DNA from: Actinidia chinensis
Taxonomy: Eukaryota; Streptophyta; Magnoliopsida; Ericales; Actinidiaceae
DNA: 12,500 nucleotides
Direction of reading: 5' to 3'
Assembly: GCA_009663005.1 (NCBI GenBank)
Contig: CM018904.1
Coordinates: 9,195,219 to 9,207,718 of the forward strand
Part shown: positions 1 through 6,539 of the stretch, one piece after another
How positions within the stretch are numbered: the stretch's first letter is position 1
Layout: the number at the start of each line of letters is the position of its first letter
Notes under the pieces: model-generated
Seen by the model: only the letters and a program-made list of their open reading frames with translations
Databases searched by the model: none
Told to the model about the DNA's origin: nothing
Program-made: the position numbers and the translations under genes

Positions 1-312
1 AAGCTTCTAAATATAACTTTCGGTCCATTTAAAAGCTTCTAAGCTTCTAAGTTTTTCTTTTAATTCGGTTTGTCCCGGGCCCTAGAATTTCGTGCAGCAT
101 ATTTATACTCTTATTTCTGACATTTTCTGTAGTTTTTAGAGATTAATAAAGTTTATGCGCAAGTTTGTGCCATTTACCCTAATCATCAATCGGTATTCTT
201 GCGAATCACAAACGTTTGATGCCTCTTTGCTTCGATATTCTTGCGAATCAACGAACGTTTGATGCCTCTTTTCCTGTCATTCACTTGAATCAACAGACAA
301 CATTCTTTGGAA
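1..312. other. AT-rich flanking DNA, no gene seen
   Basis: AT-rich, with no supported reading frame. The ten-base word aagcttctaa occurs three times in the first 50 bases (1, 33 and 41), a small direct-repeat cluster. A plus-strand AATAAA lies near 145-150, but nothing upstream in the window needs it as a poly(A) signal. This DNA lies outside the proposed LTR and is presumably host DNA or older repeat debris. Confidence 0.5.
191..272. repeat. Two-copy 42-bp tandem direct repeat
   Basis: Two adjacent copies start at 191 and 233. Both share the core tattcttgcgaatca followed by aacgtttgatgcctctt, with a few substitutions and a one- or two-base indel between them. The period is 42 bases. A third, weaker echo (gaatcaacgac) follows near 311. 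It is a simple local duplication with no evident function. Confidence 0.75.
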
Positions 313-488
313 TCAACGACTAGGATTTAGTTTTTGGTTCCTTGTCTGTATCCGCTGCATCACATACTCAGCATGAGCATAGTCTGCCATGAATTGGACA
401 ACGAACTTGTCTCCCTCGTGATATTTGAGGTCTCCCAGCAGAAGGTACACGTCGTTGATGTCAGAAAGCGTGTCCGCTCCCTCATTAG
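313..488 (-). pseudogene. Exon-like open segment, unknown protein (possible terminal exon)
   Basis: The minus strand reads openly from 522 down to a TGA at 313-315. At 488 there is a strong 3' splice-site look: on the minus strand a run ctctctcttcctcag precedes the putative exon. The encoded peptide of about 58 residues has even, protein-like composition, with blocks such as DINDVYLLLGDLKYHEGDKF and MADYAHAEYVMQRIQTRNQK, and is probably helical at its C-terminal end. No initiator fits; the only Met codons are internal. I do not recognise the family. It could be the last exon of a host gene or gene fragment, coding debris of another transposable element, or a chance ORF. It is listed because composition and splice context agree. 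Confidence 0.35.
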
Positions 489-565
489 CTGAGGAAGAGA
501 GAGCGGTTGTTCGGTATGCTTGTCATGTTGTACCCTGGTGAAGTTGGCTGCCCCATATTATTCTT

Positions 566-566
<1 letters not shown>

Positions 567-611
<45 letters not shown>
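567..611. repeat. 45-base cytosine homopolymer
   Basis: An uninterrupted run of 45 C on the plus strand (G on the minus strand), flanked by ttctta and tctcgtcc. Such long pure C/G runs are rare in plant DNA and are a common failure point for sequencing and assembly, so the real length is uncertain. On the G-rich strand it could form G-quadruplexes. It was considered as a polypurine tract and set aside (see rejected items). Confidence 0.9.
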
Positions 612-613
<2 letters not shown>

Positions 614-672
614 TCGTCCTTATAATTGAACATGGTGATGGTTCTTGTCTGATCACTGCACAACGACCTCGG

Positions 673-1075
673 AATTAAATCTCGAAACATATGTTTCCTA
701 CCAATTGTTCTTCAAATCACTAATTTATGCTTTTAATTTGAAGAGTTGAAATAGATGCATATCACTCCTGTGGATTGATATTTTCAAATAAAGTTTTGCA
801 GAATACTTTTTTCAGAAACTTTTTTTTGAAACGAAAATGACGCATCTTTTCCGTATTGCATTCAATTTTGTGTGGAAAGAGTTTTGGAGAATTAGGAAAT
901 ATCTTTTTGGTGTTTTTTGAAAAATGATTAGTTATGCTCGAGAATTCGAAAATAGTTCATAAGAATTAGATCTTGAAACCTTTTTTCTAACATAAGTTCT
1001 TTGAAGGACAATTTTATGCTTTGCAGTTGAATGGGTGAAATAGAAGTATAGAACTCCCCATGAATTAGGAAATAT
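673..1075. repeat. Diverged duplicated blocks in AT-rich flank
   Basis: A block of about 107 bases starting at 673 (aattaaatctcgaaac, then a tatgctttt and gttgaaataga core) is matched by one starting at 964 (aattagatcttgaaac, then tatgcttt and ggtgaaataga). A weaker third copy may begin near 813. The phrase gaattaggaaatat also occurs twice, near 890 and 1065. The copies are heavily diverged, so this is an old duplication. No coding potential was seen. Confidence 0.45.
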
Positions 1076-1529
1076 ATTAAATTATTTTTTACACTTTAGT
1101 CCCCCGACCTAAAATCTTGGTTCCACCCCTGTCTGGACTGTTAAATCCTCTAACTTTTTATTTATTTTTTTTTACCAAATCCTTAATCCAAACAATGCCT
1201 AAAGTTCAAGGTTCCATTTATACAATACCTGTGAATGAGGTCAGCAAGTTGGTTTAGTCTACACTTGGTTTCTCACATATAGTTTTTAAGAAGCTTTATT
1301 ACAGCATCTCTGTTAAATTTAGAGTGAAAAAATGAAAAAAGTAACAAAATTTAACTCTCTTAGACTTTAATTATGAAAAAAACAGAGGCATTTGTAGCAC
1401 AGTGAAACAAGAGAAAGAAGTGCTTTCTCACCCTCTTGGATTAAATTCATGAACGCTGTGGGGGTGAGTTTACAATGCGGAAATCGAAAGTAGACACTAG
1501 CGAGATGTCCTTCCTTTTAGCTTCTATAG
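1076..1529. other. AT-rich flank, no gene; common plant repeat-like phrase
   Basis: No supported ORF. The stretch around 1099-1131 (tttagtcccccgacc followed by taaaatcttggttccaccc) resembles a phrase I associate with dispersed plant transposable elements; that is from memory and not verified. The rest is AT-rich, with poly-T and poly-A runs near 1160 and 1330. The true outer end of the LTR may lie within the last 80 bases. Confidence 0.35.
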
Positions 1530-1663
1530 GGGTGCATCAAACTTGACGATCACCTTTAGTAATTGCACACAGACAACAGTGAGTCCGGCCACCAGAGCTG
1601 TTTCCGGGAAACGGCTCTCCGATGGTCAAGTTAGATGACCTGAATGTTCAGCTATGTATCCTC

Positions 1664-1720
1664 GAGAGAGAGAGAGAGAGAGAAAGAAGAAGAGCCCGTC
1701 TAAGAGAGAGAGAAAAAAAA
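1664..1720. repeat. GA/CT microsatellite and purine-rich stretch in LTR
   Basis: A (GA)n run at about 1664-1683 is followed by gaagaagag and a second GA run ending in eight A near 1720. On the LTR sense strand this is a CT-rich leader just downstream of the TATA box, a common arrangement in plant LTR R/U5 regions. Confidence 0.8.
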
Positions 1721-1747
1721 GCCCCCTACCTCTACAGTGGCTTCTGC

Positions 1748-1755
1748 TTATATAG
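1748..1755 (-). promoter_or_regulatory. Candidate TATA box of the LTR promoter
   Basis: The minus strand reads ctatataag here, followed after about 30 bases by the CT-rich leader. Position and context match the promoter of Tat-type LTRs, with transcription expected to start at roughly 1715-1725 and run leftward. In a 3' LTR this would drive transcription out into the flank; the identical box in the unseen 5' LTR would make the genomic RNA. Confidence 0.5.
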
Positions 1756-2538
1756 TTTAGCTCGGCGCGTGCTTTGACGCGCCAACTGATGACTTGGCTA
1801 TCGGGCGTTCACCTACATCTTTATTTTGTTGTGTTGCAAAGAGAGGTGGCTGTCCTTCCTACTACCGTATCTCCATGCCCGGATTTGGGCTATCAATCGT
1901 GCCCATATCGTGCAAGCATCGCTATGTTGCATGTCATTGATTCGTTGGGGTATCCCGCCAATCTCTGTGTATAAACCGTGCTGCGGCGTGACTGTTAATA
2001 GCGTGGCGCCAGTACAAAAGTTATCCTCCCCGAGCTCGGGTAGGGTGCGTCCCTGTACTTTCTTTCGAGCTCGGAATCTCGCTGTGTAGTATTGCTCCTT
2101 TCTGCAATGTAAGTCAGTTCGGAGGAATAGTCCTCTTGTATAGGGATGGGGTGAAGACCTCTGGCTGCATCCCCCCATGCCTTCCGTTGGCTGGATACTT
2201 TTTCGTATTTCATGCCCCTACAGACCCCATAGTTTCGCGTGAGCGTCGGTCATGGCCTCGTCGGGTTAATGCGAGTTGGATGTTTAGGCTTCGTACACAC
2301 CCAACTTCTTTTTTTAACTGTGCTGAGGTTCCTAACGTACAGGGAGCAGCCCGGATTCTCCGCCTATAGGCTTGTTCCCTTAGGTGCTATCGTCGGGATG
2401 CCATCACCTGTCAATGATCCATTGACTCGTCATAACAGTTTGCTCGTCGAAACGATGCACCCTAGTGCCGGCGTTTTGGCTAATTCCTTTCCTATTCCTA
2501 TTCCATTTCCTTTGCCTTTCGATTTTCTTTTTAGGGCA

Positions 2539-2555
2539 CCCCCCTAATTTCTTCA
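2539..2555 (-). other. PPT-like tract adjoining the 3' LTR
   Basis: On the minus strand the sequence gaagaaattagggggg ends directly before TG at 2538. A purine-rich tract immediately upstream of an LTR beginning TG is the expected primer site for plus-strand DNA synthesis. It is interrupted by TT, so it is an imperfect tract. No better candidate was found between the LTR features and the antisense gene. Confidence 0.4.
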
Positions 2556-2723
2556 CTCTCTTTGTCCATTGTAAACAATTTCTAGAGAGAGAAAAAAAGA
2601 TCGTAGCTGTGAGGCCCTTCGTCATCTTTGGCCCATTTCTTCCCTTCCCCGACGAGATCGTGGTTTCATCATTACAATACACATTACAAAACAAAATAAC
2701 CGGAGGAGCTTCCCATTTGATCG

Positions 2724-2957
2724 GTAAGTACTATTTCTCCATGAGTTGCTTCCTTTCCTTCGTATATTTGCTTTAAAAAAAAAACGCCATGGGAAAATCA
2801 ATTCCTCTCCGGCGTAGTCCGATGTCTTACAAATTATTGAATAGGGTCCCAGGTCGAGCCTACCTGACATGATTAGGGTTGCCATCCATAAATTAGATTG
2901 AACCTGTTCCTCTCGAGACGTTTTAGGCACGTTTTGACCATCCTGCTCCACTTTTAG
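2724..2957 (+). other. Putative 5'-UTR intron of the antisense gene
   Basis: A strong 5' splice-site match (tcg, then gtaagta) begins at 2724 and a pyrimidine-rich 3' site (ctccacttttag) ends at 2957. The interval is T-rich. The donor is convincing, the acceptor less so. It would place a non-coding first exon in about 2558-2723, directly right of the LTR. Confidence 0.4.
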
Positions 2958-3539
2958 GGCTGCCGTTAAATGGGCTCAAAAATGCTTGTGTCGCGATAAG
3001 AGGCCCCTACTCAATTCCGTTTTGACCATAGAATTCCTTGATGATGTAGTTATCGAGCGCAGGTCCAATGACGACGCGGATTGGGTGGAAGGAGAGGGTA
3101 ACAGATGCCCATTGGACTTTGGTTCATTTATCAGCCGGGTTATGATTTCCCCATAGTAAGCTTTTTAAAGAACCGTTCTCACAGGTCTCTCTATGCGGGC
3201 TCACCTTATATGTCAAATCATCGGTGCACTTTGTCCGAACCTTGCCTGGCGATGGAGGCCTTGATGCAAGAGAGAAGATTAGAGTTTCTACCGAGGATCT
3301 TTTTTTCCATATATATTGGTTGGTCAGCCTAGAAAATCCCGAGACCCAGATGCTTTGAAGGTAATCATTACCTTTGCCTCAAGAAGCCCAATCCAGCCTC
3401 CGACGAGGTTTGTTACGGATTCCCCAGATAAAGATCATATTTAAATGATTTCATTTGGGTCTCGGGTCAATTGGAGTCTCCGCGTGACGAACCCCGACCT
3501 TTCCTCCGTTCCTAGGCATAGGGGTTATGTCCATGTAGG

Positions 3540-3635
3540 GTGAGAATCAGCATGCTTCCGCTGTCAACACATTTTATCAACTTGATTATGTTATATAAAA
3601 GCATGACTGAATATTTCATCTGTTCGCTCTTACAG
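3540..3635 (+). other. Putative intron of the antisense gene (96 bp)
   Basis: Donor gtgaga at 3540, branch-like tgactga near 3604, and acceptor tgttcgctcttacag ending at 3635. It separates the block ending EPRPFLRS from the next coding segment, is AT-rich relative to both sides, and has a length typical of short plant introns. Confidence 0.55.
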
Positions 3636-4621
3636 GATTCAACAGACGCTTCTAGAGGAGGAATGATCGGTGTTCGCTGGCGATTAGCGCTGTGACCATT
3701 GTGGGCGCTCTTGTAGAGTCTCTAATTTACTACATCGGTTACGTCTCCTTATCTGGTAACCATGCAAAACCATCCCTTTCCCGGAGCCACTCGTCAGGGC
3801 CATCCCATTTTTCCACCTCTCCAGATTCGCGGACCAAGTTTGAGGCCAAGGAGTCACTTCTGACGAGGTCAGTGATTTTATTCGAGGGACCCTCTGCTGA
3901 GCTCCGGAGGCTTTTTAGAGAAGCCGAGGCTAAAGTTTCTGGCTCCACCAGCGAATTGAGTTCTTCTAGTTGGGACGTCGATTTAGGATACCGAGGGTCT
4001 AATATAAGAGGCCGAGGTTTTGAAGACGGCGAAGATGTTGACCAAGTTCCTACTACTGTTCCCTGGTTCCATCCCCTTGGTCCTAAGCTCAGAAACCTAT
4101 AAATATCCCAAGCCAGATTCTGACATCGTCAACCCCCCCCATCGTCAACCGAGGGAGATTGTTAGCATTCTTAACTCTCATAGTGGCAGTTCATCTTTCC
4201 AGGGTCTTAAGGGGAGGAACAAAGAGATCATGGCCCCCAAAGTGAGGATTCTGGGAAAGGGGCAAGCCCCGAGAATTGACGGCCCCCCTATGCTCCCCGA
4301 GGCCCCCGATTCTTCTATGCAGTTCCGGCGAAGTCAGTCCATCGCCGGCTGTCTTCTCTGGAGGGTGGCAAGCACAAAGGGAAATAGCCCATAGAGGGAA
4401 CCTCTCGACAAAAAAGAGGAAAAGTGGCTGGGTCGGCAACCTGTCACCCGCTAAGCTATGGGCCCCCCCCCCCAATTTACCGTTGTGGTAGTTCGGCAAA
4501 CTTTACTTTGTGGATAATCTACGGATCATGAGACCTGCGTGCGCTGGGCAATACGGTGATGCTCCCCCTAGACTTCGCGGATTAGTGGCGCTGAGAACAC
4601 GGCAGGTTCGGGGGCAAGCTC

Positions 4622-4739
4622 GTATGCTAGGAGCCCAGGGTTAGCACTTTCATGTTACCGATTTCCCATTTTGATTAGTGAATCTAATTTGAGCTATTTT
4701 TCTCTAATTCATCCCCTTTTTCTTTTTAAGTTGTTTCAG
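4622..4739 (+). other. Putative intron of the antisense gene (118 bp)
   Basis: Donor gtatgc at 4622 follows the LGNTVMLPLDFAD region. Branch-like ctaat motifs lie at 4684 and 4705, and a T-rich tract leads to acceptor ttgtttcag ending at 4739. The next exon reads RAVSSSLRLK then the coiled coil in one frame, broken by one TAG, which supports the junction. AT content rises sharply within the interval. Confidence 0.6.
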
Positions 4740-5322
4740 CGGGCTGTATCCTCCTCACTTCGATTGAAGTAGGGCGCGGTGGATCTGAAGAAGGCAAACC
4801 AAAAGGTGAACAGCCTTGAGAAGGAGCTGAAGCAGACAAAGTTTGAGCTCGTGGATGCACGATCGGTAGCCGAGATCGCGATCCTGCAATGGAACCAAGC
4901 CCAGCAAGAAGTGTCTGACCTAAGGCGTTCGCATGCGTGAGGTGTATAAGAAGTTGTTCGACTGTGCCTTCAGCGACTGGAGATGTACAGAAAAGGCATC
5001 TCGCCGAGCTCGCCCCGGCGTTTTTTTAGAAGGATGGCTCCCTGTCGAAGGAGCGTCAAGACCCACTTGTCATCCCTCATGGTCGTCTCCTGCCCCTCCA
5101 ATCCAACTCTGCCTCTCTGAATGATATTCGCCATCAACCTTCTCGCTTCACGAAGAAGAGTATGCGCCCCTCCCTGCTGATGAGGGAAAATATCAACACT
5201 GTGGGGGTAGCAAGCCCGTACAGGGATCAAGGACGTTTGGTGGAAGACCAAGCTGGGGAGGCAGAGGGTGACCGAGAGCTGTAGAAGCCGAGGGTGAAAA
5301 CTCGTTTAGAACCAATTCTTGA

Positions 5323-5814
5323 ATGGCTTCTTTCTTCCGCTTTTCTGTTTAATTCCTTATTCTTGTTGTTTCTTCTGCAACATACTTTTTGGACAAGATT
5401 TTGAGCAGCCATTCACTATGCAGTTCGACGGACTGCTTTTGCCATTTCTTATGTGCTTTGATCTCGGTTTGGGCGACTTTATTTCTTGTTAAGGACGATC
5501 TCTTGAGTATTTACATAATGTTGACTCTAACTGGCCAAATTCATAAGCATGCTTCACTCCCGCGCGTGAATTGCGCTAGAAGACTCGCCACATGTCGAAT
5601 AATGAACCGGTCGGGTTGGTTTCATAAAGCATGCTTTCCAACTTGGCTCCGGTTGTTCATGAAGCGTCGTGGTCCACGTTCATGCCCCCATTTGCAATGA
5701 AGCGTTCATTTGAACCGGCGCTTGAGTCTATTACCTCCCGGTGCGTTTGAACGCCGCTTAATGACAGTCTAATACTTTCGCGTTATGGGCGACGTTTCGT
5801 GGCCCTTCGAGGCC
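5323..5814. other. Spacer between the two antisense genes, with short dispersed repeats
   Basis: The first 200 bases are T-rich and look like a 3' UTR, though no AATAAA was seen. From about 5540 to 5760 a short family of related words recurs: cataagcatgcttcac, cataaagcatgctttcc, tcatgaagcgtcg, aatgaagcgttcatttgaac and gcgtttgaacgccgcttaatg. They are mixed in orientation and include the palindrome gcatgc twice. This lies just upstream of the second promoter and may hold its regulatory sites. No coding sequence is supported. Confidence 0.45.
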
Positions 5815-5824
5815 TTTAAATAGG
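5815..5824 (+). promoter_or_regulatory. Candidate TATA box of the second antisense gene
   Basis: The sequence tttaaatagg lies about 95 bases before an ATG at 5919, with GC-richer DNA upstream and a pyrimidine-rich, ATG-poor leader downstream (cattccgc, tctattccgcc, tatcctctatccgccc). This is the usual spacing of a plant TATA box, leader and start codon. Confidence 0.45.
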
Positions 5825-5918
5825 AGCACATCCTTATTAGTGACACATTCCGCAGATGTTCTTTCTGAAAGCGAATCGGTCTATTCCGCCACAGATGTTT
5901 TCTATCCTCTATCCGCCC

Positions 5919-6469
5919 ATGGCTTCTACCTTTAGAAGTCTCCTTGTAGATTCTGAGAGGCCAAGATGATTACTCTCCTCAAGGCATATATACTGGACGT
6001 TGGTTGGGATTGGCAGATGCTTCTGTTCCATCAACTTCTGTTCTCATAAGCTCTGTAGTCTAAAGCTTCTGTTCCGAAATCTTTGGTGCTTTTAGCTCAG
6101 ACCGGTATTCGGCCCGCGCTGGTTGTATGGTTTGAGTTGGCCTCCTCCATCACCTCCAACACTCGTCCGAACACCGAAGTCTTGTGGGTGTCTTCCTTAA
6201 TTTCAGGCAACTATCCACAAGACTGAAAATATCAGTTGAAGGCCACGTACTCGCGCTTCTTGCAGTACTCGATGAATCGAGACATGCATTCCATTATCAT
6301 TAGAATGAAGGCTGAAGCTCGGTTACGTGTTTGCTGTGAAGATGAAGCTGACGTGAACTTCTCAACCTCCTTTTCGAGCAAAGTCCGTTTTTACTTCATG
6401 TTTAGAGTTGAAGATTGCATCGTCCGAACAACTTTGTATCTGAATGTCCTTCTTTTTGTACATAAATAA
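5919..6469 (+). pseudogene. Second antisense gene, unknown protein, broken
   Basis: The ATG at 5919 is in a good plant context (gcccatggct) and starts a frame MASTFRSLLVDSERPR that meets TGA after 16 codons. Coding-like text continues in shifted frames: a Ser/Thr/Val-rich stretch (DASVPSTSVLISSVV), then TGIRPALVVWFELASSITSN, then a final open frame from about 6214 to TAA at 6467, with RFLQYSMNRDMHSIIIRMKA and a charged EARLR...CEDEADVN segment that looks helical. An AATAAA overlaps the stop codon at 6465-6470. A possible splice acceptor (ttccttaatttcag) lies near 6208. With its own TATA box and poly(A) signal it looks like an independent transcription unit antisense to pol. I do not recognise the family. 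It could be a second Tat accessory ORF or a captured host gene. Confidence 0.45.
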
Positions 6470-6470
6470 A
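6465..6470 (+). terminator. Poly(A) signal of the second antisense gene
   Basis: AATAAA at the very end of the open frame, followed by T-rich sequence (tgctatttatttctcgctctg). It lies about 75 bases before the tandem array begins. Confidence 0.4.
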
Positions 6471-6539
6471 AGTGCTATTTATTTCTCGCTCTGTTGCCAT
6501 TTGACTTTTGTGCAAAATGGTGACTAGATAGTATTAACG

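Larger units (their letters stand above)
1530..2538 (-). mobile_element. 3' LTR (minus strand), boundaries approximate
   Basis: The inner edge is inferred at 2537-2538, where the minus strand reads a purine-rich tract then TG (gggggg then tgccctaaaaag). Further along, the minus strand has a TATA box (1755-1748), then a leader with CT-rich microsatellite, then ctaacttgaccatcggag around 1614-1636. That closely resembles the end-proximal block I know from Tat-type plant LTRs. The LTR would be about 1.0 kb. The outer terminus should read CA on the minus strand; candidate TG dinucleotides on the plus strand lie near 1533 and 1563 and neither is decisive. No protein is supported here: the short ORFs on both strands lack family resemblance. 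The LTR also appears to supply the upstream region of the antisense gene that begins right of it. Confidence 0.6.
2558..5322 (+). pseudogene. Antisense accessory gene of the retrotransposon (Transposase_28 / coiled-coil type), decayed, with introns
   Basis: This plus-strand gene is antisense to pol. Blocks in order: an N-terminal region in 2958-3539 containing DFIWVSGQLESPRDEPRP (about 3447-3500), like the plant 'putative gypsy type transposon' family (PF04195); a Ser/Pro-rich linker (3692-4400); a block LRALGNTVMLPLDFAD (about 4530-4585); a heptad-rich coiled coil (about 4770-4935, KKANQKVNSLEKELKQ); and a C-terminal part with LFDCAF (about 4957), FLEGW near 5026 and EEEYAPLPADEG near 5150. 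Similar block order occurs in the extra ORFs of plant Tat-type elements. Three introns are inferred, leaving exons at about 2958-3539, 3636-4621 and 4740-5322. Several frameshifts and stops (TAG at 4770-4772, TGA at 5269) make it a pseudogene as read. The 5' end is uncertain; no intact initiator was found. Molecular function is unknown; some family members are annotated gag-like. Confidence 0.65.

Noticed and set aside
145..150. AATAAA as a gene terminator
   Set aside because: No plus-strand gene precedes it in the window, and the word is frequent by chance in AT-rich DNA.
567..611. Poly-G on the minus strand as the retrotransposon polypurine tract
   Set aside because: It lies left of the LTR promoter and leader, on the wrong side for a PPT of a minus-strand element, and is followed on the minus strand by TA, not TG.
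1452..1478. Primer-binding-site-like cgctgtgggggtgag
   Set aside because: It resembles the region after plant LTRs only loosely and is on the plus strand, opposite to the element's orientation.
2239..2547. Plus-strand 102-codon ORF with hydrophobic Pro/Phe-rich end
   Set aside because: It spans the proposed LTR edge; the end arises from a simple cctattcc / cctttgcc pyrimidine tract, and no domain is evident.
1774..2694. Several short ORFs on both strands in the LTR
   Set aside because: They overlap each other in conflicting frames, show no family resemblance, and lie in a region that reads as LTR. Taken as chance ORFs.
4191..4499. 102-codon minus-strand ORF in the antisense gene
   Set aside because: It lies opposite the Ser/Pro-rich linker of the plus-strand gene. 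GC-rich simple sequence gives long shadow frames, and no family signal was seen.
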